Under the pieces are notes generated by a model. That model had not been told where the DNA came from and made no database searches. It saw nothing but the letters and a program-made list of their open reading frames with translations. A DNA stretch of 64,000 nucleotides from SZUA-368 sp028533045 (lineage in GTDB: Bacteria; Spirochaetota; Spirochaetia; DSM-2461), in the NCBI GenBank assembly GCA_050031985.1, contig JBNAIG010000043.1, positions 1 through 64,000 of the forward strand, written 5' to 3'. Below are positions 40,753 to 50,400 of the stretch, piece by piece. How positions within the stretch are numbered: position 1 is the first letter of the stretch; each line of letters starts with the position of its first letter. The translations under genes and the position numbers were made by a program.

Positions 40753-42642
40753 TCAGGGTAGTTCATCCAGAGGACAAGGCTTCCCTATATAATACCCCTG
40801 GGAGTATTCAATCCCCATACTTTTTAGCCGTGCCATGGTCCGCTCATTCTCCACATATTCCGCCACCAGAGGAATCTCAAGGTCCCGTGAAAAAGCGGCT
40901 ATGGCCGTAACCACCGCTTCCGACTGCCTGTCTGTTAACAATTCACGAATAAGACTCCCGTCGATTTTCAAGATATCCATGGGAATGGCCGAAAGATAAC
41001 CAAAGTTGGAATAGCCGCTACCAAAATCATCAATACTAATATAGATTCCGTACTGACGAATCTCATTTAGGATTTCCGAATAATTTTCCACCTTAAAAAG
41101 CGATTCGGATTCAACAATTTCTACGGTAATCCGATCTTTCAGAGCATACTCCCGAACCCGGCTATACAGGTGTTCCATGGTCTCCCGGTCGGTTAGATCC
41201 AGGACAGTGAGATTAAGGGATACCATCTCCTCCCTGGTGGAAAAATCTTTTGTGATCCGATCTATCATAGCCAGGGTAATGCGTTTGTAAAGCTTACTTT
41301 TTTTGGCCAGAGGCAGAAATTGACTGGGAGGGAGCAATTTCCCTTCGCTATCCACCATACGGACAAGGGCTTCATATTTTTCTATCACTCCATCGCTATT
41401 TCGTGCAATGCCCTGATAATAGGGAATAACCCGGTTCTCATCGAGAGCTTCCTTTAAAGAGCTCAAAAGCCGAAGGTTCTCTACATATTGCTCTTCCCGT
41501 TCCATTGTTTCATCAAATTCGACATAACCGCAGCTCTCACGTCTAGCCAGATTCTTGGCAATATTCACAGAAGAGAGAAGCTTGTGTCGTGAAGGGGGAT
41601 TATGAATGACTCCGGCCCGGACACTCAAATTAATAGCCTGTCCCTTTACGGTAAAACTCTCTCGGGAAAAAGTCTCCAGGATTTCCTTGACCTGCTTCAA
41701 AACCTCTCCCCTCTCTTTTCCCTCCAAAAGAAGAACAAATTCATCGGCGGGGAATTTATACAAAATATCGGAGGCAACACAAAAGCGAAGAATATTATCC
41801 CTCATATAATTCAACACCTGGTCTCCCACCTGTCCCCCGAAAAGATTATTCACTTCCCCAAAGGAATCCAAATCGAACATAACTGCGGAAAGAACGTCTT
41901 TTTCCCGAGTTTCATAATCCAGCAGGAAACGGCGACGATTGGGAAGCCCGGAATGAAGATCCGTATAGAGCTGCTTCTCCAGAGAACGGGCTTTTTTACG
42001 CGATTCGGCCTGAAGGATCAAGAAAAAGGGAATGACAGTGACAAGCATAATAAAAATCATGGAAAAGAGAGAGTAGAGACTATTCTGAAGCATGCGCTTT
42101 TTCTGATCCCGACGAATATCGGCAGCCAGAATATAGGTTTTACCCTTTGGGGTCACACGGGGAACAAAGAGGGAATAAAAACTGTCCCATTGATTCTCAT
42201 AGGACGCATAGATATAGGGTTCATCCGCGTCAAAGGCCTCCAGGACAGCCCGGGGCGGATGAGGATAGGGATTGTAAAAGAGACTGGGAGTCCCCTCGTC
42301 CCTATCTTTTTTCGTTTCACTACTAATAACAAAATAGACTTGGTCCCCCTCTCTCACCATGGTATAGAGATAGGTAACCTTCAACTGCCTTGCCTCATGG
42401 CTCAGCTGGTCTATTATTTTTTCATATTTTTCTTCCGGCAGAGGATGTTCCCTGGTCCAACGGTCATGAAACTCCTCACCCAAAAAGCGATCCAGGTCGT
42501 TAATGGCCGTTTGAAGATCCCTGTCTATCCCCTGCTGCACCGTACTTCTCAGTTGAAAAAAAAGAAAAAATATCACCGGAATAATGATAAGTAGGTAAAC
42601 GAGAATTATAGTGCTGTTCTTTCTCTTCCTGAGTTCAGTCAT
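40753..42642 (-). CDS. Membrane GGDEF-EAL protein, probable c-di-GMP phosphodiesterase
   Basis: The 629-residue protein has two membrane helices (about 10-30 and 195-220) around a periplasmic sensor without clear family, then GGDEF-like and EAL domains. The GGDEF loop reads FPADEF and lacks both glycines, so synthesis is unlikely. The EAL domain keeps YEALVRM, SLNLTVLDL, VEIVESE, DDFGSGYSNFG, K and AEYVEN, consistent with c-di-GMP hydrolysis. Its start overlaps the stop of the HAD nucleotidase gene by 4 bp (ATGA), so the two are translationally coupled. Confidence 0.88.
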   Translation of the reverse strand: MTELRKRKNSTIILVYLLIIIPVIFFLFFQLRSTVQQGIDRDLQTAINDLDRFLGEEFHDRWTREHPLPEEKYEKIIDQLSHEARQLKVTYLYTMVREGDQVYFVISSETKKDRDEGTPSLFYNPYPHPPRAVLEAFDADEPYIYASYENQWDSFYSLFVPRVTPKGKTYILAADIRRDQKKRMLQNSLYSLFSMIFIMLVTVIPFFLILQAESRKKARSLEKQLYTDLHSGLPNRRRFLLDYETREKDVLSAVMFDLDSFGEVNNLFGGQVGDQVLNYMRDNILRFCVASDILYKFPADEFVLLLEGKERGEVLKQVKEILETFSRESFTVKGQAINLSVRAGVIHNPPSRHKLLSSVNIAKNLARRESCGYVEFDETMEREEQYVENLRLLSSLKEALDENRVIPYYQGIARNSDGVIEKYEALVRMVDSEGKLLPPSQFLPLAKKSKLYKRITLAMIDRITKDFSTREEMVSLNLTVLDLTDRETMEHLYSRVREYALKDRITVEIVESESLFKVENYSEILNEIRQYGIYISIDDFGSGYSNFGYLSAIPMDILKIDGSLIRELLTDRQSEAVVTAIAAFSRDLEIPLVAEYVENERTMARLKSMGIEYSQGYYIGKPCPLDELP

Positions 42643-44006
42643 AGATCCATCTCGTGGGGCATAAGCCGCCGGGGCGGCCTAAAGTAGGTTTTGGGAGAAT
42701 AATCATACAAATCGGCCACCCGGGTCATGTAAATACAGGCATAACGTTCCATCTGAGCGGCAAAGCGGCTTTCGTCACTGCCCGCCCGGAGGACTTCTCC
42801 CCAATAGGGATTGAAGTGAGATTTATTCTGATTCAGAAGGTCGGAGATTCTCTGATTCAGCTTGTCCGTCTCGGCAAAAAGCTCATCGAGCTTCTTTTTA
42901 TCGGTCTTTTCCCCCTCATGGTAAAGAAGGTCTATCCGGTTGATTTCCCGTTCCAGCTCTTTTTTACGCCCCATAAGAAGATCAATCTCTTTCTGAATTT
43001 CCGCCGTCTCTCCAAGGCTCTTCATCTCCTCTTCCAGATCTTCAAGAACCAGGGCGGTCCGCCATCCGCAGGTCTTTTTTATGGATACCACATCGCCATA
43101 AATATGATCCCCCAAATAGAGAACCTCTCGGCCTTCGACTCCCAATTCCTCCTGAAGCTGCCCGAACCAGCCCCCCTGATAAATCTCTCCCTCCTCCAGA
43201 GGACCTTCATGATTCACCATGGTTCCCTGCCCGTCGGTTATACGCAGAAAACGGGCTCTTCTCTTGAAAAAAGCCGGTTTATCGGCCAGGGTGATAACGC
43301 GAAAGAAAAGATCTTCCCACCGGTCATGCTCCGCCAAATAGGGACTAAGGGCATAATCGAGCAGTTTTTTTGTATAGTTGTAATCGGAATTGGTGATAAT
43401 CATGAGCTTTTTGCCGTAGCTCTTGTACCGTTCCAGCATGAGGGCCGTTTGGGGATCGGATATAACGTATTTTTCAAAATCGGACGTAACAATGGACTTG
43501 AGCGAACCGTTCTTGTGCACATCATCCACAGCACTTTTAATATCCTCCGCCAAACGGGGATAGTCGGGGAGCTTGAGCCCCTCCTTTTTGAGCTGAATCA
43601 ACTGACCGAACATAACCCCCTGTGAGATGGCAAAAGCCGTATCGAGGCTGGTAAAACGAGGATCGCTTATGTCCACCGCCAGGTTACCGTAGAGCTCCGA
43701 CTGTTCCCTGTAGCCAATCTGCTCCAGACCGTTATAGGAAATCTTAACCTTTCCAAAGCGATTCAGCTTAAGAAGGTTCCCGTTTATCTTGTCGATAACA
43801 AGACCGCCCATGGAACGGCGGTAGTCAAATTCCAGAGAAGTGACCTCCCCGGGATAGCCATAGTGGCGGGCCAACTGCTTCAAAGCTAAGGAATGGGTAA
43901 GCTTCTCAAACTGGTCCGTATGATAGCGTACAAGAGTATAGTCCATATCAAAGCCTATAACTTTGATTTTTTTCATGTTGAGAAGGCGGTTAACAAAAAG
44001 AGCCAT
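42639..44006 (-). CDS. HAD-IG family cytosolic 5'-nucleotidase-like protein
   Basis: A 455-residue HAD hydrolase related to the eukaryotic cytosolic purine 5'-nucleotidase (NT5C2). Motif I is GFDMDYTLVRY, motif II is IITNSDYNYT and motif IV is YLGDHIYGDVVSIKK. A coiled-coil insertion rich in Glu/Lys lies near residues 335-400. Members dephosphorylate IMP or GMP. Its translational coupling to a c-di-GMP phosphodiesterase is suggestive, since EAL action followed by oligoribonuclease yields GMP. There is no Shine-Dalgarno before the ATG at 44006; a second ATG lies ten codons in. Confidence 0.82.
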   Translation of the reverse strand: MALFVNRLLNMKKIKVIGFDMDYTLVRYHTDQFEKLTHSLALKQLARHYGYPGEVTSLEFDYRRSMGGLVIDKINGNLLKLNRFGKVKISYNGLEQIGYREQSELYGNLAVDISDPRFTSLDTAFAISQGVMFGQLIQLKKEGLKLPDYPRLAEDIKSAVDDVHKNGSLKSIVTSDFEKYVISDPQTALMLERYKSYGKKLMIITNSDYNYTKKLLDYALSPYLAEHDRWEDLFFRVITLADKPAFFKRRARFLRITDGQGTMVNHEGPLEEGEIYQGGWFGQLQEELGVEGREVLYLGDHIYGDVVSIKKTCGWRTALVLEDLEEEMKSLGETAEIQKEIDLLMGRKKELEREINRIDLLYHEGEKTDKKKLDELFAETDKLNQRISDLLNQNKSHFNPYWGEVLRAGSDESRFAAQMERYACIYMTRVADLYDYSPKTYFRPPRRLMPHEMDL

Positions 44007-44012
44007 AGACGA

Positions 44013-44204
44013 TTATTGCTCCAGATATCGGATAATCACATCCAGGTCAATGAATCCCAGATCTACGGCTATTTCACCAAAGAGCCGCTCGTCCCCGTCC
44101 ACTTGTTTCTGCAAGACGGTTTTAACCTGGTCAGGAGTCATTTCTCCCATTTTTACGAGACCTTCACCGATTTTTCCGCCGATTATGTCCTCTATATTTT
44201 CCAT
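44013..44204 (-). CDS. 63-residue MshEN-like protein
   Basis: The whole protein is one short domain containing two tandem motifs like those of MshEN, the N-terminal c-di-GMP-binding domain of some type II secretion and pilus ATPases. The first reads KIGEGLVKMGEMTPDQ and runs to a Gln at motif position 24; the second reads FGEIAVDLGFIDLDVI and ends the protein with YLEQ. No ATPase is attached. It lies 6 bp upstream of the nucleotidase and GGDEF-EAL genes, so a role as a small c-di-GMP receptor is attractive but inferred. No Shine-Dalgarno precedes the ATG. Confidence 0.7.
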   Translation of the reverse strand: MENIEDIIGGKIGEGLVKMGEMTPDQVKTVLQKQVDGDERLFGEIAVDLGFIDLDVIIRYLEQ

Positions 44205-44210
44205 ACTATA

Positions 44211-44239
44211 ACTATAACATAGGGAAGACTATTTTTCAC
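44211..44239 (-). promoter_or_regulatory. Promoter of the MshEN-like gene cluster, leaderless
   Basis: Minus-strand GTGAAA (44239-44234), 17-bp spacer and TATAGT (44216-44211); TATAGT is repeated directly after it. The expected +1 is at about 44204, the A of the ATG. Confidence 0.4.
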
Positions 44240-44245
44240 AGTCTT

Positions 44246-45850
44246 TTATTCATTTATAATTTTATAAACCCGGTGACTCAGCTCGTAACTCAGATAGGGT
44301 TTGCTAATGAATCCCTTAAGACCTTTCTTCTTCATTTCCTCGATAACATCCCCTCCGGTCAAACCGGTTGAAAGGAGAACCTTAACGGAAGGATCAATCT
44401 GAATAAGCTCTTCAAAACACTCCTGTCCATCCATAATTGGCATAACCATATCAAGAATAACGGCATCGAAGTTGCTTCCATAGGCCCTAAAAAGATTGAC
44501 CGCGTCCCGGCCGTTTTCTACAAGGGTTACCGTATATCCCAACTCTTCCAGGATATTCTTAGCGGTCATGCGCATCACGAATTCATCGTCAACCACCATA
44601 ACCATTCCCTTTCCGTGTATTAGATCGGAACTGCCCATACCGGCGCTTTCCTGCCCCTCTTCCAAAGGAAGAACCACACTAAACTTTGACCCTCGGGCCA
44701 CGGTGCTTTCCACATCAATACAACCGCCGTGCTGCTTAACTATTCCGTAAACAGCGGCCAGCCCCAACCCGGAACTCTTCATTTTGTCCTTGGTGGTAAA
44801 AAAGGGCTCGAAAATCTTTTTGATAAGATGAGGCGGAATACCACAACCGGTATCGCTAAAATCCATGCGCAGATATTCTCCGGGCTTGAGAGAGTGGGGA
44901 CACTTATGACAAAAGTCCTCATCCGCAGAAAAACGAGAGGTTTCGATAACAAATCGTCCTCCCGCAGGCATGGAATGAAAGGCATTCGTCCCTATATTCA
45001 TTATGATATTCTGAAGCTGAGACTGATTCCCCCCCACAATGGAGTCGGGCGAATTCAGTTCAAGGACGATCTCCACCCGGGGGTCGGCTGTGCCCTTAAG
45101 AATCTTTACCCCTTCCTCGATAATTCGGTGCATATCCAGGAAAGTAGAAGAGGAGCGCTGCTTTGTAGCAAAGGAAACCAGTTCCTGAGTCAGTTCCGCC
45201 GCTCTACCGGTGGCATTAATGATAATATCGCTGTATTCCAGCGCTTTGTCATCCCCGGTGACCCGTTTTTTCAAAAGCTCTGCGGCGCCGAGAATCCCTC
45301 CCAGCATATTGTTAAAGTCATGGGCGATACCCCCGGCCAGCTGGCCCACCACATCCATTTTCTGGACCTGGCCCATCTGCTCATGATGTAAATGTAGCTC
45401 CGTGTTGTCCTTGAGGACAATAACCATGCCGGTGACCTCATCACCTGAATAACTATTGGGAGCGGCGGAATACTCCACATGGTACTCCCGGCCCTCCCGG
45501 TTTACAAGAAGGGTATCTTCATTGGAGGAAACGACGAGACCGTTCTCTTTCACTTCCGCAAAAGGATCGTTTAAAGCTTCACGTGAAGGCAGAGTATAAA
45601 AGGTGAACAACTGGGAAAGGGATTTTCCGATTTCTTCCCCTTCGTGAACTTCAGTCAAAACCCGGGCTATCTCATTCATCCCCGTAACCAGGCCGTCCCC
45701 GTCACCATATACGACGGCGTAACCTATAAGACTTATGGTTTTACGGAGATTGTCTTCCCTAACCTCAAGATCCCTCCGGGCATTTTCCAATTCTTCCAAA
45801 ATCTTCTCCGGGGGATTCTTCTTATCTAAGTTATCGCTTGCCTTATCCAT
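44246..45850 (-). CDS. Cytoplasmic PAS hybrid histidine kinase with receiver
   Basis: A 534-residue soluble kinase: coiled coil (15-40), PAS (about 40-160), HisKA with the phosphorylated histidine in QLAGGIAHDFNNML, a GHKL ATPase (MNIGTNAFHSM, GCGIPPHLI, GLGLAAVYGIV) and a C-terminal receiver with Asp in DAVILDMVMPIMDG and Lys in SKPY. A Cys/His cluster (FCHKCPH) sits between the N and G1 boxes. It shares its kinase-receiver order with the large sensor at 47439, so the two are paralogues, one without and one with a periplasmic sensor. Confidence 0.9.
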   Translation of the reverse strand: MDKASDNLDKKNPPEKILEELENARRDLEVREDNLRKTISLIGYAVVYGDGDGLVTGMNEIARVLTEVHEGEEIGKSLSQLFTFYTLPSREALNDPFAEVKENGLVVSSNEDTLLVNREGREYHVEYSAAPNSYSGDEVTGMVIVLKDNTELHLHHEQMGQVQKMDVVGQLAGGIAHDFNNMLGGILGAAELLKKRVTGDDKALEYSDIIINATGRAAELTQELVSFATKQRSSSTFLDMHRIIEEGVKILKGTADPRVEIVLELNSPDSIVGGNQSQLQNIIMNIGTNAFHSMPAGGRFVIETSRFSADEDFCHKCPHSLKPGEYLRMDFSDTGCGIPPHLIKKIFEPFFTTKDKMKSSGLGLAAVYGIVKQHGGCIDVESTVARGSKFSVVLPLEEGQESAGMGSSDLIHGKGMVMVVDDEFVMRMTAKNILEELGYTVTLVENGRDAVNLFRAYGSNFDAVILDMVMPIMDGQECFEELIQIDPSVKVLLSTGLTGGDVIEEMKKKGLKGFISKPYLSYELSHRVYKIINE

Positions 45851-45926
45851 TAATACCTTCTGATGAGATGAAATACTTAATAATTGTAAAACATGGAAAG
45901 GAGTAATTCAAAGGGAAAAAGAATTT

Positions 45927-47306
45927 TTACAGAAAGGAAACCCGGTTCTTCCCCTTTTGCTTCGACTTATACATGGCCCCGTCAGCCCGTCCGATCAATT
46001 CGTCAATATGTTTGTAATCGGATGGCTGAAACTGGGTACAGCCCAGACTGACCGTCACGGAATATGACATACTCGGAAGAGCCGATTCCTTCTCGATTAC
46101 AGCTCTAATTCTCTCGGCCACATCCACGGCTCCGTTCCTTCCTTCGTAGGGAAGAAGAATAATAAACTCCTCTCCTCCCACTCGGCAGAGAAGATCGGAC
46201 TTCCTAAGAAGGTCCAGGGTCAATTGGGTTATCTTCTTAAGAACCTCATCTCCTGTCAGGTGGCCATAACTGTCATTAATCAGCTTAAAATCATCAATAT
46301 CAAACATGATGAGAGACAGTTCATGGCTGTGCCTTAAAGAAGACTCACACAATTTTTCCAGTTCGCTATACATCCAGCGGCGGGAAAAGCAGCCCGTTAA
46401 GGGATCGGTGATAGCCAGTTTACGGGTTTCTTCATATAGCTGGGAATTATAGAGAGCTAAAGAGACCTGCCCGGAAAAAGCCCTGGCCAGACGAATATCA
46501 TCATTCGTAAAAGGCCGGTTTCTAAGTCGGTCAAAGGAAATCATCCCCAACAGACGGTCTCCGCAGACAAGGGGAACCCCCATCCAGCATTTAATCCGAC
46601 TGTAGGCAAAAACCCCAAAGTCCGAATAGGCGTCGATATCCTCTTTATTCAAAACCAGGAGTTCCTTCTCTTCCATAATGCGCGCATTGGGAGTAAAACC
46701 GGTCAAAGGAAAACTTGTACCTATAATATCCCCCTCCTCGGGGAAGCCGATACCGCCCACAATATTCATAACAGGTGCTCCGTCCCGGCTTTCCAGGAGC
46801 TGCACCGATGAACTGTCAAAGGAGATAACCCGGCCCGCCTGTTCCAGTATAGCCGAAATAGTGTGGGGCAGATCCAACCGGGCCATAATAGCTTTATTGG
46901 CTGAAATAAGCGTCTCCGCCTCTTTAAGCGCCTTCTCTGCCCGGGCCTTAGCCTCCATCTCCTCGCTAATATCCTGATCAAAGCCGACATACTGGAGAAC
47001 ATTTCCCTGATCGTCACGTTTTACGGCAAGACAGGAGGAGAGAATCCACCTCCAGTTTCCTTTCTTGTCAATTATCCGGAAGACACATTGGAATCCCCGG
47101 TCTTCCCTGTTAAAACTGGCGATTGTTTCTTCTACAGTGGAGCGGTCTTCGGGATGAACAAAGGAAAGAAAACCATAACGGACCATCTCTTCTTCCGTAT
47201 ACCCCCAACTCTCCCAAAAGTTATTCGGGTAGGCCCTATTATTCTCCAAATCCTGAATAAAGAGGCCCAGACTCCTTATCTTTGTAACAATATCTTCATA
47301 ATTCAT
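45927..47306 (-). CDS. PAS-GAF-GGDEF diguanylate cyclase
   Basis: A soluble 459-residue cyclase. An N-terminal PAS domain (about 10-125; WGYTEEEMVRYGFLSFVHPED) and a GAF domain (about 145-290) precede the GGDEF domain, whose loop is GGEEFIILLP with an I-site RxxD (RKSD) five residues before. It should make c-di-GMP with product inhibition. It faces the divergent sensor kinase gene at 47439 across 132 bp. Confidence 0.92.
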   Translation of the reverse strand: MNYEDIVTKIRSLGLFIQDLENNRAYPNNFWESWGYTEEEMVRYGFLSFVHPEDRSTVEETIASFNREDRGFQCVFRIIDKKGNWRWILSSCLAVKRDDQGNVLQYVGFDQDISEEMEAKARAEKALKEAETLISANKAIMARLDLPHTISAILEQAGRVISFDSSSVQLLESRDGAPVMNIVGGIGFPEEGDIIGTSFPLTGFTPNARIMEEKELLVLNKEDIDAYSDFGVFAYSRIKCWMGVPLVCGDRLLGMISFDRLRNRPFTNDDIRLARAFSGQVSLALYNSQLYEETRKLAITDPLTGCFSRRWMYSELEKLCESSLRHSHELSLIMFDIDDFKLINDSYGHLTGDEVLKKITQLTLDLLRKSDLLCRVGGEEFIILLPYEGRNGAVDVAERIRAVIEKESALPSMSYSVTVSLGCTQFQPSDYKHIDELIGRADGAMYKSKQKGKNRVSFL

Positions 47307-47438
47307 AACTATTTACCCATAACCATTATGGCACTGTTTTTAAGATTTTGCTCTTTTTTTTTCCGATTTCCTTCAAAAGGAGGGAATATTATTCCATTTT
47401 CTTGACGGCAAACAAAGGGATCGACTAACATTAACTCT

Positions 47439-50400
47439 ATGAGCCCTTGGAAAACAGCCATGACGGCCTTATTTTTTCTTCTCATTTCCGCCACTCTCTC
47501 CGCAGACAAAAGAAGTAAGGTTCTACTTCTCAATTCCTACCACAAGGGCTATTTGTGGAGCGATGAAATCACGCGCGGGGTAGAAGATGCCCTCTCCCAT
47601 CAGGATATTGAACTCTACGTAGAGTATATGGATACAAAACGGGTCTACGATGAGACCTACCTGGACCTGCTTGAATCGCTCTATAAAAACAAATACTCCG
47701 GGTTTGACTTTGATGTCATTATAACCTCCGATAACAACGCTATCAACTTTTTTAAAGAAAGAAGTCCGGAGCTTTTTGGCGAAGTGCCCCATGTTTTCTG
47801 CGGCTATAATTTCCTCAAACCGAAAGATATGGAAGAGCTCCCCTTTTCCACGGGAATCAATGAGGAAGCCGACCTAAAAGGCAACATAGAACTTATTAGG
47901 TCCCTTCACAGCGAAACGGAACAGATCCTCATTCTTGTGGATAATACGACTACGGGAAAACTGGTGCAGGCTGAAGTATTACGCCTTAAGGCTGATTCCG
48001 AGCCGGACTATCCCGATATTCGGTTGGTCTATGATGTAAACAAGGAAGAACTGATCAACCTGGTTCGAGGACTACCGGAGAAAACGGTGATGCTCCTGAC
48101 CTTTTTCTTTATTGACCGCGAAGGCAACACCTACTCCGCCGAAGAGCTCACCTCCCTCATAAGCGAATACTGCAGCGTCCCACTCTACGGAACCTGGAAT
48201 TTCAGCTTTGGCTACGGGATTATCGGCGGTTCCCTTGTAAGCGGGTATAACCAGGGCTTACGGGCGGGAAATATGGCCCGTCAAATAACCGATACTATTC
48301 CGGTCCGGGCTATTCCTGTAGAATACGGAACCCCGTACCACCTCAAATATGATTATCGCCAGCTGCAACTCCACCATATCCCCCTTTCTCAGCTCCCGGC
48401 CGGTTCGGAAGTGTTCTACAGGCCCTCTACCTTCTATACCCGCAATATAAGGATTATCTGGGCATCCCTTATCATATTCCTCATTCAGGCGCTGGTTATC
48501 GCGGTATTAATTTACCTGAACCGGACAAGACGGGTCATCCAGAAAAAACTGATATCCCAGGGAAGCTTTCTCAAACTGATTATCAGTCATATTCCCGACG
48601 GGATTTACTGGAAAGACAGGGACTTGAGGTTTCTGGGGTGCAACAAGACCTTTTCCCAATCCAAAGGCCTGGAAGAAGCGGAGATAATCGGTCGAAAAAA
48701 CAGTGACATTTCCCCGAAAAACCTCTCCCCTTCCGAAAAAGAGGACCGGGAAATAATGGAATCCGGCGTCCCCCTCATTGACCGGGAAGAAGTTCGGTGG
48801 GACGAGAAGGGCAATAAAAAATACTATCTTCAAAGCCGTATTCCTATTCGGGACCAGGACGGCGTCTGCATCGGGATTCTCGGAGTGGAAGAGGATGTGA
48901 CCAAACAGAAAAACTACCAGAGAAGCATAGAAAAGGGAGAAAAGAAACTCCGTACTATCATCAATGCCATTCCCGGCCACATTTTTATCAAAAACCGGGA
49001 AGGCCGTTTCCTCATGGCCAATAGTTATACAACCCACTTTAGCGGTTATAAGAATGATGATCTTAAAGGACGCCTCCATTCAGACCTGGGAAGACCGTTC
49101 AGCCAGACGACTCAGGTTCTCAAAGATGATAAATATGTCCTGGATACGGGAAAACCTCTCAGTAACATACAGGAACACCTTTTCTCCGCCGAAGGCCAGG
49201 AGTACTGGTTTCAAGCCTCCAAGATTCTCTGCCCCTCAGACCTTTTTGACGAGCCGGCCGTTTTGGGCATAGCCATGGATATTACGGCCCTGAAAAAGGC
49301 CGAGCAGGAACTAATGGACCGGGAAGCGGATCTGCAGATTACCATGAACTCCATGGCGGACGGGGTTATTTCCACCGATGCCAAAGGGATGGTGGTTCAC
49401 ATGAATCGGGTAGCGGAAAAACTAACCCAGTGGAAAAGCGTTGAGGCCCTTCAAAAAAAGGTCACCACCGTACTGCCCCTTTATAAGAAAGAGAGTAAAA
49501 AAGTCTCCGTGGACCCGGTAGCCCTTATCCTGGAAGAAGTACGAAAAAGCTTCTTATCTACCACTCTTTATATGGCCGACAAGCAGGGAAACCTCCTTCC
49601 CCTCAACGTCTCCTGCTCTCCCATTAAAAACGAGAAGGGCCGAATTCGGGGAGTGGTTCTTATTTTCCGGGATATACGGGAAGAACTGGTAATAAGAAAG
49701 CGCCTTATTCATTCGGAAAAGATGGATACTCTGGGACAGCTGGCCGGCGGTATAACCCACGACTTCAACAACCTCCTCGCCGGGATTCAGGGATCAGCCC
49801 ACCTTCTCAAACCCCATTTAAAAGAGGGGACGAAAGGAGAGAACTACCTAAACATCATTACCGACACGACCCAGAAAGCTGCCGATCTCGCCAAAGAGAT
49901 TCTTTCCTTTTCAAGAAGTGAAACAAAGGAATCTCTCTCCTTCGATCTGACAAAAGAGATAGATAATACGGTCAAACTTCTGGAGCGTACTCTAAATAAA
50001 AACATCCGAATAGAAAGCAGCCTGAGCCCCGAATACAGTCCCATGACAGGCGATCCCTCTCAAGTCCAGGGGGCAATTATGAACCTGGGAATAAACGCCT
50101 CCCATGCCATGCCGGAGGGAGGACCAATCAACATAAAGACGGAAAAGGTTTATCTCGATGAAGAGAGCTGTGAAAAAAGCCCCTTTGAACTGAAACCGGG
50201 CCCCTTTCTCAAGATATCGCTTAAAGATCAAGGAACGGGAATACCCGAAGATATTCGGGATAAAATCTTCGAACCTTTCTTTACAACAAAAGCAGAAGGA
50301 AAGGGCACAGGCCTGGGACTGGCCGGAGTTTTCCGGACCATGCAGGAACACAGCGGTTCGGTGGAACTGGAAAGTCAGGTGGGACAGGGAACAACATTTT

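Noticed and set aside
41602..42594. Rightward 330-residue frame opposite the GGDEF-EAL gene
   Set aside because: Shadow of a gene whose EAL motifs are complete; no independent features.
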